Assembly: GCF_024585165.1 (NCBI RefSeq)
Contig: NZ_CP029008.1
Coordinates: forward strand, 868,001-932,000
DNA: 64,000 nucleotides
Origin: Bradyrhizobium sp. WBOS07
Lineage (GTDB): Bacteria; Pseudomonadota; Alphaproteobacteria; Rhizobiales; Xanthobacteraceae
Direction: 5' to 3'
This document shows, one piece after another, positions 18,379 to 30,878 of the stretch. How positions within the stretch are numbered: position 1 is the stretch's first letter; every line of letters begins with the position of its first letter. The translations under genes and the position numbers were made by a program. The notes beneath the pieces were generated by a model. It had not been told where the DNA came from. It did no database searches and saw only the letters and a program-made list of their open reading frames with translations.

Positions 18379-20094
18379 TCACTGGACGGAGAACACGAAG
18401 AGAGAACCGCCCTCGGGAGCTGCGGCCGTCATCTTCTTCCCAATATCGCCCAGGAACGCAGGTATCGAGGCCGTGCGACCGACGACGATGGCGACGTATT
18501 GCTTGCCTCCGACCTCATAGGTCACCGGGCCCGCGCCGATGCCGGAGCCGAGATTTCTGCTCCACAGCACCTTGCCGCTCTTCGCATCGATGGCGCGGAA
18601 GTCGCCGTGAAGGTTGCCGGCGAACACCAGGCCGCCGCCGGTGGTCAGCGTGCCGCCGTTGAACGGCAGGTCTTCCTTGATCGACCAGACCTTCTTCTGC
18701 GCCACCGGATCCCAGGCCACGAGCTCGCCGAGGAAGCCGCCGGGACCTTCCTTGGTCGGGAATTCGGCGCCGAGATAGAACACGCCGCGCTTGTAGGAGA
18801 CGTCGGAGACCGACCAGTCCATGCAAACGTTGTTCGAGGGAATGTAGACGAGCCCGGTCTGCGGATTGAAGGACATCGGCTGCCAGTTCTTGCCGCCGAT
18901 CAGGTTCGGGCAGATGTCCTTGGCGGGATGGCCCGGCCCCGGCCGCTTGTCCGGGTCTTCCACCGCGCGCATGGTGTTGACGTCCCACTTCGTCGCCCAG
19001 TTGGAGAAGACGTATTTCTCCGCCGAGAGCACCTTGCCGGTCTCGCGGTTGGCGACGAAGAAGTAGCCGTTGCGATCGGCCTTCATCAGCGCCGGAACAT
19101 TGTTGCCGCCGATCTTCAGGTCCGCGAGCACGGCCTCGTTGACGCCGTCATAGTCCCAGGCGTCGGCCGGCGTGGTCTGGATGTGCCACTTGATCTTGCC
19201 GGTGTTGGGATCGAGCGCGAGCGTCGAAGCGGTGTAGAGGTTGGTCAGCTTGCCGAAATTGCCGTCGCCGGTCGAACGGACGCCGGTGTTCCACGGACCG
19301 GGATTGCTGGTGCCCCAATAGACGGTGTCGGTCTTGGGATCGTAGGAGCCGACCAACCAGGCCGCGCCGCCGCCATGCTGGGCGGAATCGCCCTTCCAGG
19401 TGTCGCCGCCCGGCTCGTCCGGACTCGGGACCGTGAAGGTCTGCCACAATTGCTTGCCGGTGTTGATGTCGAAGGCCTGCAGCGAGCCGCGCACGCCGTA
19501 TTCGCCGCCGCCGAACCCGGTGATGACCTTGTCGCGCACGACCAGCGGAGGCGAGGTGATGACCGAGCCCTGCTTGTAATCGACGACCTTGGTGGTCCAC
19601 AGCGACTTGCCGGTGGCGGCATCGAGCGCCGTCAGCTTGCCGTCGAGACGGCCGACGAAGATCTTGCCGTCCGCATAGGAGACGCCGCGATTGTTCACGT
19701 CGCAGCAGGCATATTGCAGCACGTCCTCGGGAATCTCGGGCTCCCAGGTCCATTTGCGCTGCCCGGTCGCGGCATCGAGCGCATAGACGTATTTCGGGCC
19801 CCAGGAGCTCGACACGTACAGCGTGTTGCCGATGACGATCGGCGAGGATTCGTTCGAGCGCAGCGACGCCAGCGAGAACGAATAAGCGAGCGTCAGCTTG
19901 CCGGCGTTCTCGGTGTTGATCTGCCTGAGCGGGCTGTAGCGCGTATTGGCGTAGTCGTGGCCGGCAACGGCCCACTGGCTTGACTCGGATTGCGCCTTGA
20001 TCACCGAGTCGTTGGCGCGAACGCCTGAGTTCACGGCGACCAGCACCGCAATCATCGAGATGCCAGCCAAGAATCCCTTCGTTCCAAAGGTCAT
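18379..20094 (-). CDS. PQQ-dependent alcohol dehydrogenase, lanthanide-type
   Basis: 571 aa from the ATG at 20094 (GGAGGG five bases before it). Signal peptide at residues 1-27, then an eight-bladed propeller with repeated LDAATG/FDINTG tryptophan-docking motifs. Adjacent cysteines C130-C131 (YACCDVNNRG) form the vicinal disulfide over PQQ. Metal-site residues are seen in GGGEYGVRG and GTSNPGPWN. The catalytic Asp314 lies in DAWDYDG, where the second Asp (316) is the residue that marks lanthanide-dependent XoxF/ExaF enzymes in place of Ala in MxaF. The enzyme would oxidise an alcohol in the periplasm and pass electrons to the downstream cytochrome fusion. The N-terminus does not match the XoxF5 sequence I remember, so methanol versus other alcohol is open. 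Confidence 0.92.
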   Translation of the reverse strand: MTFGTKGFLAGISMIAVLVAVNSGVRANDSVIKAQSESSQWAVAGHDYANTRYSPLRQINTENAGKLTLAYSFSLASLRSNESSPIVIGNTLYVSSSWGPKYVYALDAATGQRKWTWEPEIPEDVLQYACCDVNNRGVSYADGKIFVGRLDGKLTALDAATGKSLWTTKVVDYKQGSVITSPPLVVRDKVITGFGGGEYGVRGSLQAFDINTGKQLWQTFTVPSPDEPGGDTWKGDSAQHGGGAAWLVGSYDPKTDTVYWGTSNPGPWNTGVRSTGDGNFGKLTNLYTASTLALDPNTGKIKWHIQTTPADAWDYDGVNEAVLADLKIGGNNVPALMKADRNGYFFVANRETGKVLSAEKYVFSNWATKWDVNTMRAVEDPDKRPGPGHPAKDICPNLIGGKNWQPMSFNPQTGLVYIPSNNVCMDWSVSDVSYKRGVFYLGAEFPTKEGPGGFLGELVAWDPVAQKKVWSIKEDLPFNGGTLTTGGGLVFAGNLHGDFRAIDAKSGKVLWSRNLGSGIGAGPVTYEVGGKQYVAIVVGRTASIPAFLGDIGKKMTAAAPEGGSLFVFSVQ

Positions 20095-20354
20095 GTATTC
20101 CCTCCACGATGCTGTTGTGCACGCCACGTTGGACGCCGGAGCGCATTGCGCTCGCGATGCGCAGTTGGTCTGCGAACCATCGTTGGAAATTACAGCATCG
20201 GCTTCTCGCGCTTAGTATAGGCGGAAGGTAGTAGTGCAAATCAGTGGCGGCTTTCGCCGCTCATCTCATTGTCGCGCCTCGCGTCTTGCCCTTGTTTTGC
20301 AGCTCGAAACGCATGATCGGATCGAGGCGGCATCGCGCCGCAATCGCGCATCGG

Positions 20355-20804
20355 TCACGATGACGGCGCTACCAATGCGGCGAAGTTGTCGAAGAAGCTC
20401 GCGGCAAGTTTTCGCGATGTCGACTCGATCAACCGCGCGCCGAGCTGCGCGAGCTTGCCGCCGATCTGCGCGTCGGCTTCGTAATGCAGGATGGTGACGT
20501 CCGGCGTCTCTTCGGCGAGCCTGACCTTCGCGCCGCCCTTGGCAAAGCCGGCGACGCCGCCGGCGCCCTCGCCGACGATGCGGTAGCCGTGGGGCGCATC
20601 GATATCGGTCAGCGTGACCTTGCCGCTGAACGTCGCCTTCACCGGGCCGACCTTCAGCACGACCGTCGCCGTCATTTCAGTGGGTGATACCATCTCGAGC
20701 GATTGGCAGCCGGGAATGCAGCGCCTCAGAATCTCGGGATCGTTGAGCGCAGCCCAGACCTTCGCTTTCGACGCCGGGATGCGCTGGCTGTCGTTCATCT
20801 GCAT
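20355..20804 (-). CDS. coxG: CoxG-family SRPBCC protein
   Basis: 149 aa; GGAGGG lies upstream of ATG-CAG-ATG, so either Met1 or Met3 starts the protein. The START-like fold of CO dehydrogenase subunit G is recognisable from RIPASKAKVWAALNDPEIL, CIPGCQSLE and FSGKVTLTDIDAPHGYRI, and from YEADAQIGGKLAQLGARLIE. The C-terminus keeps the family stretch FFDNFAAL but lacks a long membrane tail. CoxG tethers the molybdenum hydroxylase to the membrane. It is transcribed away from the coxSLM-like operon, 508 bases distant. Confidence 0.88.
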   Translation of the reverse strand: MQMNDSQRIPASKAKVWAALNDPEILRRCIPGCQSLEMVSPTEMTATVVLKVGPVKATFSGKVTLTDIDAPHGYRIVGEGAGGVAGFAKGGAKVRLAEETPDVTILHYEADAQIGGKLAQLGARLIESTSRKLAASFFDNFAALVAPSS

Positions 20805-21312
20805 CGTTCCACCCTCCGTTGTGCTTGGTTAGCGCGGATAGGGCGGCACAAGCCGTCGAACAATCGCCAGGAAGGAGGAGGCGAGCGGACGCCGTGTGAG
20901 CCGCGGCGCCGCAATGTCCGTCACCTGAAAATATCGCCAGCAAAATCAATTACTTAGATTTCAGCCGCATACTACCAAGATCGCGATTACAAAGCCGCGG
21001 GCACGTGCTCCTATTCACGCCAAGGAACAAGACAGCGAGGGGAGAACGACGTGCGACAGGGTTGAACTCGCGCGCGAGCGGCGGTGATACGCGGCATCGA
21101 CGCTGCGATATCGCCGAGGAGGCGATGCCAAAACTTTCCAGACCTGCCTTGCGGCTGCGCCACGTGTTGGCGACGGCTTGAAGCGTCATGACCGAATCGC
21201 GCGCCGCGACGATGACCACTCCGTGACGCCGGATCATCAAAATGCCAGTTGCAAAGTTCCGTTGCGCTGTTTCTAATTAGAACCAATCAAAATCACTTTG
21301 GGAGGACTTCAA
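20805..21312. other. Divergent intergenic region between coxG and coxS
   Basis: 508 bases with no supported gene. It must contain the promoters for both coxG (minus) and the coxSLM-like operon (plus). The only defined site I can point to is GGGAGGA just before the coxS GTG. Confidence 0.5.
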
Positions 21313-21798
21313 GTGTCTACAGTCAAACTGACGGTGAACGGCAAGGCCGTTGCCGTCGATGTCGAGGACCGCACGCTGCTGGTCCAACTTCTGCGCGATC
21401 ACCTCAACCTCACCGGGACCCATGTCGGCTGCGACACCAGCCAGTGCGGAGCCTGCGTGGTCCATATGGATGGCAAGGCGGTGAAATCCTGCACCATGCT
21501 GGCGGGCCAAGCCGACGGCGCCACCATCACCACCATCGAGGGCATCGCCAAGGGCGACGAGCTGCACCCGATGCAGGCGGCCTTCCGCGACAATCATGGT
21601 CTTCAATGCGGCTATTGCACGCCGGGCATGATCATGTCGGCGATCGACATCGTGCATCGCCATGGTGGTCAGCTCGACGAAGCCACCGTCCGCAGCGAGC
21701 TGGAAGGCAATATCTGCCGCTGTACCGGCTACCACAACATCGTCAAGGCCGTGCTGGATGCAGCCGGGCGCATGAAGGTCTCGCAGGCGGCCGAGTAA
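21313..21798 (+). CDS. coxS: Xanthine-oxidase-family small subunit, [2Fe-2S] protein (CoxS-like)
   Basis: 161 aa from the GTG at 21313, six bases after GGGAGGA. An N-terminal plant-type ferredoxin domain binds one cluster through Cys40, 45, 48 and 60 (CDTSQCGAC...C). The C-terminal four-helix domain binds the second through Cys99, 102, 135 and 137 (CGYC...CRC). It carries electrons from the molybdenum site of CoxL to the FAD of CoxM. First gene of the S-L-M operon; the next gene begins 85 bases later. Confidence 0.93.
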   Translation: MSTVKLTVNGKAVAVDVEDRTLLVQLLRDHLNLTGTHVGCDTSQCGACVVHMDGKAVKSCTMLAGQADGATITTIEGIAKGDELHPMQAAFRDNHGLQCGYCTPGMIMSAIDIVHRHGGQLDEATVRSELEGNICRCTGYHNIVKAVLDAAGRMKVSQAAE

Positions 21799-21883
21799 AG
21801 CGGCGCGCCTCGAAAGAAGAATCACCGCCTGCTGCTTTCGAAGGAAAGCGCAGCCATAAAAATTCCGGTCGGGAGGACCAGAC

Positions 21884-24226
<2,343 letters not shown>

Positions 24227-24241
24227 GAGGGAGCATCAAAG

Positions 24242-25042
24242 ATGTACCAGACCACCTATCATCGCGCCTCCTCGGTCGACGAGGCCGTCAGCCTGTTCGG
24301 CAAGAGCAGCGAAGCGAAGTTCCTTGCCGGCGGCCAAACGCTGCTGCCTGTGATGAAGCAGCGCCTCGCAAGCCCCTCCGACGTCATCGACCTCGGCAAG
24401 ATCAAGGAGCTGCAGGGCGTCGAATTGTCAGGCGACACGCTGACCATCAAGGCCGCCACGACCTATTACGACATCATGACGAATGCCGACGTGAAGAAGG
24501 CTATCCCTGCGATCGCCCATCTCACCTCGGTGCTGGGCGACCCTGCCGTACGCTATCGCGGCACGATCGGCGGCTCGATTGCCAACAACGATCCCGCCGC
24601 GGACTTCCCGGCCGCGCTGCTGGCCCTCGGTGCCACCGTCAAGACCAACAAGCGGTCGATCGCGGCGGATGATTTCTTCAAGGGCCTGTTCACCACGGCC
24701 CTGGAGGACGGCGAGCTCATCACTGCCGTGTCGTTCCCGGTGCCGGCGAAGGCAGGCTACGAGAAGATGCGCCATCCGGCCTCGCGCTTCGCGCTGACCG
24801 GGGTGTTCGTGGCCCAGACCAAGGCGGGCGAGGTTCGCGTCGCCGCGACCGGCGCCTCGCAGAGTGGCGTGATGCGGGTCCCCGCCATCGAAGCCGCGCT
24901 GAAGGCGAACTGGTCGCCGTCGGCGGTCGACGGCGTCAGTATCTCGGCCAACGGATTGCTGGCCGACATCCACGGCTCGGCGGATTATCGCGCCAATCTC
25001 ATCAAGGTGATGGCGCAACGCGCGGTGGCCGCTGCGCGCTGA
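24242..25042 (+). CDS. coxM: FAD-binding medium subunit (CoxM-like)
   Basis: 266 aa; GAGGGAGC lies before the ATG, 15 bases after coxL. The FAD-binding motifs are clear: FLAGGQTLLPVMKQRL near the N-terminus, and RYRGTIGGSIANNDPAADFP in the middle. It is the typical VAO/PCMH fold with the CO-dehydrogenase flavoprotein C-terminal domain. It accepts electrons from CoxS and passes them to the respiratory chain. No maturation genes such as coxD, coxE or coxF are nearby. Confidence 0.93.
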   Translation: MYQTTYHRASSVDEAVSLFGKSSEAKFLAGGQTLLPVMKQRLASPSDVIDLGKIKELQGVELSGDTLTIKAATTYYDIMTNADVKKAIPAIAHLTSVLGDPAVRYRGTIGGSIANNDPAADFPAALLALGATVKTNKRSIAADDFFKGLFTTALEDGELITAVSFPVPAKAGYEKMRHPASRFALTGVFVAQTKAGEVRVAATGASQSGVMRVPAIEAALKANWSPSAVDGVSISANGLLADIHGSADYRANLIKVMAQRAVAAAR

Positions 25043-25252
25043 CAGTTTCGATTTAGCGTCTCGACACAAATTTTCCGCGGCGCGCACTTCGGTGCGCGCC
25101 GTTTTATTTTGACCATGCGGCATGAAAACCGCTTGCCTCGCTGGCGCGAAGGCGAGAAAAGTTAATCGGCCGATTAACTCGCTCAACAGAAGAAACGTCA
25201 GAGGCGATTGCCGCATCAGGCGCATGCGCCCGCGACCCGAGGAAACAACAAC

Positions 25253-26368
<1,116 letters not shown>

Positions 26369-26452
26369 GGGTCCGGCGGAAATCGAGGGAACTACGTCAT
26401 TCGCGATCTCCGCGCGATCTGCGATGATCGCGGTCGATCCCGGAGATTTGCC

Positions 26453-26764
26453 ATGGCCCTCCAGCTTCGGCCGAATTGCGAATATTGCGACCGCGACCTG
26501 CCGCCAACCGCGACGGACGCCCGGATCTGCTCCTACGAATGCACGTTCTGCGCGGACTGCGTCGAGACCAAGCTGTCCAACGTCTGCCCGAATTGTGGCG
26601 GCGGCTTTGCGCCGCGCCCGATCAGACCGACGCAGGAATGGCGGCCGGGCGTCTGCACCGCGAAGCAGGCGCCGTCCGACAAGCGGGTGCATCTGAAATA
26701 CAGCCTCAAGGACGTCGCCGCGCATTGCGCGCGCATCAAGGACGTGCCGCCGGAGAGACGATAG
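26453..26764 (+). CDS. DUF1272 cysteine-rich small protein
   Basis: 103 aa. A dense cysteine pattern occupies residues 8-46 (CEYC, C..EC..C..C, CPNCGG), which would hold one or two zinc ions. The sequence LQLRPNCEYCDRDLPP and YECTFCADCVE is the DUF1272 signature. The function of that family is unknown. It stands alone between the racemase-like gene and a long palindrome. Confidence 0.85.
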   Translation: MALQLRPNCEYCDRDLPPTATDARICSYECTFCADCVETKLSNVCPNCGGGFAPRPIRPTQEWRPGVCTAKQAPSDKRVHLKYSLKDVAAHCARIKDVPPERR

Positions 26765-26878
26765 GTCTCGTAGGGTGGGCAAAGGCGCTCTTGCGCCGTG
26801 CCCACGTGACAGACAGCGTGGGCACGCATCCGACTTCGCTCTTCGAGCGAAGCGGAGGCTTTGCCCACCCTACGAGAC
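26765..26878. repeat. Long palindromic repeat with 20-base perfect arms
   Basis: Arms at 26765-26784 (GTCTCGTAGGGTGGGCAAAG) and 26859-26878 are perfect complements. Inner arms around GTGCCCACG pair as well. A related element is at 59077-59165. It lies between convergent genes and could serve as a two-way transcript end. Confidence 0.8.
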
Positions 26879-26890
26879 CTCGCGCGCGGC

Positions 26891-28162
26891 CTACTCCGCC
26901 GGCAGAATCGTCCCCTCGACCTCGCCGAAGCCGACGCGGTAGCCGTTGCCCTGGCACCAGCCGCGCATGATGAGGCTGTCGCCGTCCTCCAGGAACGAGC
27001 GCTTGGTGCCGCCGGGAAGCTCGACCGGCTCGGTGCCGTTCCAGCTGATCTCGAGCAGGCTGCCGCGCTGGTTCTTCTCCGGGCCGGAGATGGTGCCGCT
27101 GCCGAGGAGATCGCCAACATTCATGGCGCAGCCTGAGGAGGCGTGGTGCATCAGCTGCTGCACCGAGGACCAGTACATGTACTTGAAATTGGTGTGGCTG
27201 ATGCTGGCGGGCGCGTTGGCGCCGGCGGCGCGCAAGGCGACGTCGAGCTCGACATCGTAATTCTGCGGCTTGCTCTGCTTGAGATAATCGAGCGGCACCG
27301 GCTCCTGCTCCGGTCCCTTCAGCCGGAACGGCTCCAGCGCCTCGCGCGTCACCACCCAGGGGCTGATCGAGGTCGCGAAGGCCTTGGCGAGGAACGGGCC
27401 GAGCGGCACATATTCCCATTGCTGGATGTCGCGCGCGCTCCAGTCGTTGAGCAGCACGAAGCCGAAGATCATCTCCTCCGCCTGTTGCTCGCCAAGCATG
27501 CCGCCCATCGGCGAGGGCTGGCCGATCACGACGCCCATCTCCAGCTCGAAATCGAGCCGCTTGCACGGCGCAAAGCTCGGCACCTCCACATTGGGCGGTT
27601 TCAGCTGCCCGCGCGGGCGCTTCACCTGGGTGCCGGAGACCACGACCGTCGATGCGCGGCCGTTATAGGCGATCGGCATATGCAGCCAGTTCGGTTGCAG
27701 GGCGTTGTCCTTGCCGCGGAACATCACCCCGACATTGGTGGCGTGCTCCCTGGAGGAATAGAAATCTGTGTAGCCGGAGACGGCGAACGGCAGATGCAGC
27801 CTGGCATCGGCCATCGGCACCAACGCCTGCTTGCGCAGCTCCTCGTTGTCGCGCAGCTCCGGATGATCGTGGCGCAACAGCTCGCTGATCCGTGCCCGCG
27901 TCCTGGCCCAGACCTTCGGCCCCAGCGCCATGAAGGGGTTGAGCGACGCCCCGGAGAACACGCCGAGCGGACCGACGTCGAGCCGGGAATCCTGCTCGAG
28001 CACCCAGAGATCGAGCACGTAATCGCCGATCGCGACGCCGACGCGCGGGGTCGGATTGGCCGCGGTCGAGAACACGCCGTAGGGCAGGTTCTGGATCGGG
28101 AAGTCGGACGAAGGATCGACCTCGATGAAGGAGCGGAGGCTGGGGTCGTTGGGGTGGGGCAT
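26891..28162 (-). CDS. fahA: Fumarylacetoacetase
   Basis: 423 aa, full length. It hydrolyses fumarylacetoacetate to fumarate and acetoacetate, the last step of tyrosine/homogentisate breakdown. The N-terminal FAH domain is seen as FPIQNLPYGVFS and RVGVAIGDYVLDL. The catalytic domain contains the metal-binding acidic residues in DFELEMGVVIG and the segments FGFVLLNDWSARDIQ, GTISGPEKNQRGS and GDSLIMRGWCQ. It is the last gene of the homogentisate operon. Maleylacetoacetate isomerase, the step before, is not in the window. Confidence 0.96.
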   Translation of the reverse strand: MPHPNDPSLRSFIEVDPSSDFPIQNLPYGVFSTAANPTPRVGVAIGDYVLDLWVLEQDSRLDVGPLGVFSGASLNPFMALGPKVWARTRARISELLRHDHPELRDNEELRKQALVPMADARLHLPFAVSGYTDFYSSREHATNVGVMFRGKDNALQPNWLHMPIAYNGRASTVVVSGTQVKRPRGQLKPPNVEVPSFAPCKRLDFELEMGVVIGQPSPMGGMLGEQQAEEMIFGFVLLNDWSARDIQQWEYVPLGPFLAKAFATSISPWVVTREALEPFRLKGPEQEPVPLDYLKQSKPQNYDVELDVALRAAGANAPASISHTNFKYMYWSSVQQLMHHASSGCAMNVGDLLGSGTISGPEKNQRGSLLEISWNGTEPVELPGGTKRSFLEDGDSLIMRGWCQGNGYRVGFGEVEGTILPAE

Positions 28163-28199
28163 GGGTTTCCTGCCGGATATCTTCTGACGGTTTCTCCAC

Positions 28200-28297
28200 C
28201 GTCATTCCGGGGCGCGCGGAGCGCGAGCCCGGAATCCATACTCACGATCGTGGCTATGGATTCCGGGCCTGCGCCTTCGGCGCATCCCGGAATGACG
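28200..28297. repeat. REP-like palindrome between hmgA and fahA
   Basis: Arms CGTCATTCCGGG at 28200 and its complement ending at 28297 enclose a second pair around CCGGAATCCATA. It sits inside the operon, in the only sizeable gap. Confidence 0.75.
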
Positions 28298-28303
28298 CAG
28301 TAA

Positions 28304-29650
28304 CTACGGCTTGCTCGGATCGAACTTCTTCTCCAGGCCCTTCCAGCAATCCGCATAATCGTCCTGCAGCGTGGACGCGTTGGCCGCATGCGCGGTGACG
28401 CGCTGCGGGAAGCGGGTCTCGAACATGAAGGCCATGGTGCCGGTCAGCTTCACCGGCTTCAATTCGCCATTGCTGGCGTGCTCGAAGGCGTCGCGGTCGG
28501 GGCCGTGCGGCAGCATGCAATTGTGCAGGCTCATGCCACCGGGGACGAAGCCTTGCGGCTTGGCGTCGTAGACGCCGTAGATCAGGCCCATGAACTCGCT
28601 CATGATGTTCATGTGGTACCAGGGCGGGCGGAAGGTGTTGTCGGCCACCATCCAGCGCTCAGGGAAGATCACGAAGTCGATGTTCGCGGTGCCCGCGGTC
28701 TCCGACGGCGAGGTCAGCACCGTGAAGATCGAGGGATCGGGATGATCGAAGCCGATCGCGCCGACCGGCGAGAAGGTACGCAGATCATATTTGTAAGGCG
28801 CGTAATTGCCGTGCCAGGCGACGACGTCGATCGGCGAATGCGGCAATTGCGTCCTGAACAGCGAACCGCCCCATTTCACGAACAGCTCGGTCGGCGTGTC
28901 CTTGTCCTCGTAATGCGCGACCGGCGTGAGGAAATCGCGCGCATTGGCGAGGCAATTGGCGCCGATCGGGCCGCGCTCCGGCAGCGTCAACGCACCGCCG
29001 TAATTCTCGCAGAGATAGCCGCGCGCCGGGCCGTTCGGAATCTCGACGCGGAACTTGACGCCGCGCGGGATCACCACGATCTCGCCGGGCTCGGCATCGA
29101 TGCGGCCGAACTCGGTGACGAGCCGAAGATTGCCCTGCTGCAGCACGAACATCAGCTCGCCGTCGGCATTGTAGAAATGCTGGTCCACCATCGACTTGGT
29201 GATGAGGTAGACATGCGCGGCCATGCCGGCCTGCGTGTTGACATCGCCGGCGGTTGTCATGGTCTGCACGCCCTGCACGAAGGTGACGTCCTCCTTCGGC
29301 AGCGGTGTCGGATCCCAGCGCAGCTGCGCGATCGGCAAATCGTATTCGTGGCACGGCGCCGAGCGCCACAGCCCGGCATCGACCTTCTCGAACCGTCCGG
29401 AATGCTTCACCGAGGGGCGGATGCGGTAGAGCCAGGAGCGCTCGTTGCTGCCGCGCGGCGCGGTGAAGGGCGAGCCGGACAATTGCTCGGCATAGAGCCC
29501 GTAGGCGCAGCGCTGCGGCGAGTTGCGTCCGATCGGCAGCGCGCCGGGCAGCGCCTCGGTCTCAAAGCTGTTGCCGAAGCCGGACATGTAGCCCGGCGTC
29601 ACCTGCGCCGAGCTGCGGATGATCTGATCGGGCGAGGCGTTGATGTTCAT
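28304..29650 (-). CDS. hmgA: Homogentisate 1,2-dioxygenase
   Basis: 448 aa from the ATG at 29650 with AGGAGGAGG upstream. The iron enzyme opens the homogentisate ring to maleylacetoacetate. Family hallmarks are [34 protein letters not shown], the metal-ligand region [18 protein letters not shown] and the nearby CMLPHGPD. The cupin core holds the iron through two histidines and a glutamate. The gene begins three bases from the stop of the upstream MBL gene, so they are co-translated. Confidence 0.97.
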   Translation of the reverse strand: MNINASPDQIIRSSAQVTPGYMSGFGNSFETEALPGALPIGRNSPQRCAYGLYAEQLSGSPFTAPRGSNERSWLYRIRPSVKHSGRFEKVDAGLWRSAPCHEYDLPIAQLRWDPTPLPKEDVTFVQGVQTMTTAGDVNTQAGMAAHVYLITKSMVDQHFYNADGELMFVLQQGNLRLVTEFGRIDAEPGEIVVIPRGVKFRVEIPNGPARGYLCENYGGALTLPERGPIGANCLANARDFLTPVAHYEDKDTPTELFVKWGGSLFRTQLPHSPIDVVAWHGNYAPYKYDLRTFSPVGAIGFDHPDPSIFTVLTSPSETAGTANIDFVIFPERWMVADNTFRPPWYHMNIMSEFMGLIYGVYDAKPQGFVPGGMSLHNCMLPHGPDRDAFEHASNGELKPVKLTGTMAFMFETRFPQRVTAHAANASTLQDDYADCWKGLEKKFDPSKP

Positions 29651-29652
29651 GA

Positions 29653-30609
29653 CTATCCTCCTCCTTGCAGGGCGGCCCACATCTCCTGGTCGCGCTTGTC
29701 GGTCCAGATCACGGGATCGTCGATCCCCGACGCCTCGTCATAGGCGCGCGACACGTTGAACGGCAGGCAGTGCTCGTAGATGGCGAAGCTGGAGAACTTC
29801 GGATCCATCACCTCGCGCGTCGCCGCCATCGATTCCTTCAAGCTGCGGCCCCTGGCGACGGAGATCTCGGCGGCGCCGTAGAGCGAGGTGACGAAATCGC
29901 GCGTCATCGCGATGGCCTCGCGCACCGTGGCGGTGCCCTTCAGCGCGTCGCCGCGGCCCGGCGCGATGGCCTTGGGATTGAAGTTCCGGATTTCGTTCAG
30001 CGTCATCGGCCATTCGCGCAAATGCGCATCGCCGCAATAGCAGGCCGAGTGATATTCGATCAGGTCGCCGGAGAACATGACCTCGGCATCCGGCACCCAG
30101 GCGACGATGTCGCCCGAGGTGTGGCCGGCTCCGAGCTGCATCAGCCGCACCTCGCGCTTGCCGAGAAAGATCGACATCTCGCCCTCGAAGGTCAGCGTCG
30201 GCCAGGTCAGGCCGGGGATGCTCTGCGCGTCCTGGAACAGACGCGGGAAGCGGCCGTATTCGGAATCCCAGTCCTGCTTGCCGCGCTCGGCGATCAGCCG
30301 ATAGGTCTCCTGCGAGGCGACGATGCCCTGCGCCTTGTAGGCCGAGGCCCCCAGCACCCGCACGGCGTGATAATGCGACAGCACGACATATTTGATCGGC
30401 TTGTCGGTGACGGCACGCACGCGCTCGATCACCTTGTTCGCCATCGCCGGCGTCGCCTGCGCGTCGAACACCAGGCAGCCGTCGTCGCCGACGATGACGG
30501 CGGTGTTCGGGTCGCCCTCGGCGGTAAAGGCATAGAGATCGGTGCCGATCTCGGAGAAGGTGATCTTCTTCTCGGTGAGATCGCCGGTGGATGCGAAGTT
30601 CTTCGCCAT
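29653..30609 (-). CDS. MBL-fold protein of the homogentisate operon
   Basis: 318 aa from the ATG at 30609, with AAAGGA upstream. The overall beta-lactamase fold is present ([46 protein letters not shown]). The first metal motif, normally HxHxDH, reads [11 protein letters not shown], so the Asp and third His are missing, while later metal positions (GHTSGD, SGDLIE) remain. It may bind one metal or act differently from classic hydrolases. It lies between the DUF2783 gene and hmgA, so a role in aromatic or quinone-intermediate handling is likely; the substrate is unknown. Confidence 0.85.
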   Translation of the reverse strand: MAKNFASTGDLTEKKITFSEIGTDLYAFTAEGDPNTAVIVGDDGCLVFDAQATPAMANKVIERVRAVTDKPIKYVVLSHYHAVRVLGASAYKAQGIVASQETYRLIAERGKQDWDSEYGRFPRLFQDAQSIPGLTWPTLTFEGEMSIFLGKREVRLMQLGAGHTSGDIVAWVPDAEVMFSGDLIEYHSACYCGDAHLREWPMTLNEIRNFNPKAIAPGRGDALKGTATVREAIAMTRDFVTSLYGAAEISVARGRSLKESMAATREVMDPKFSSFAIYEHCLPFNVSRAYDEASGIDDPVIWTDKRDQEMWAALQGGG

Positions 30610-30633
30610 CAATTCGTCCTTTGAGTCCTGAGG

Positions 30634-30858
30634 TTATTGCTGCTGTTGTTGCTGCTGCTGGCCGTCGATCATGCGGCGCTTGGCGAGCCCGATCGCCTCG
30701 CGCAGCACGTCGATGTCGCCGATATGGTTGGCGAGGACCAGCACCAGCGCCGCGTCGAGATCGGCGCTCTGCTCCTCGGTGAGCCCGCGATGCGCTTCGA
30801 CGACGGCGCGAAAGGCATCGTCAGGCCGCGCGAAATTGGAGTCGGTGGAGAGCGGCAT
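30634..30858 (-). CDS. DUF2783 small protein with polyglutamine tail
   Basis: 74 aa. The body (residues 1-66) is helical, with LTEEQSADLDAALVLVLANHIGD and VLREAIGLAKRRMIDG, matching the DUF2783 family that accompanies homogentisate operons. It ends in eight consecutive glutamines, from a CAG/CAA repeat that could slip in length. Function unknown; its constant position beside the monooxygenase suggests an accessory role there. Confidence 0.85.
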   Translation of the reverse strand: MPLSTDSNFARPDDAFRAVVEAHRGLTEEQSADLDAALVLVLANHIGDIDVLREAIGLAKRRMIDGQQQQQQQQ

Positions 30859-30878
30859 GCAAACCTCGATTCAAGCTG

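Noticed and set aside
18379..20094. Calling the PQQ dehydrogenase xoxF5
   Set aside because: The lanthanide motif is present, but the N-terminal and propeller sequence does not match XoxF5 well enough by eye to name it.
30634..30660. A CRISPR-like or tandem array from the CAG/CAA run
   Set aside because: It is an in-frame polyglutamine tract at a gene end. No array of spaced repeats exists anywhere in the window.
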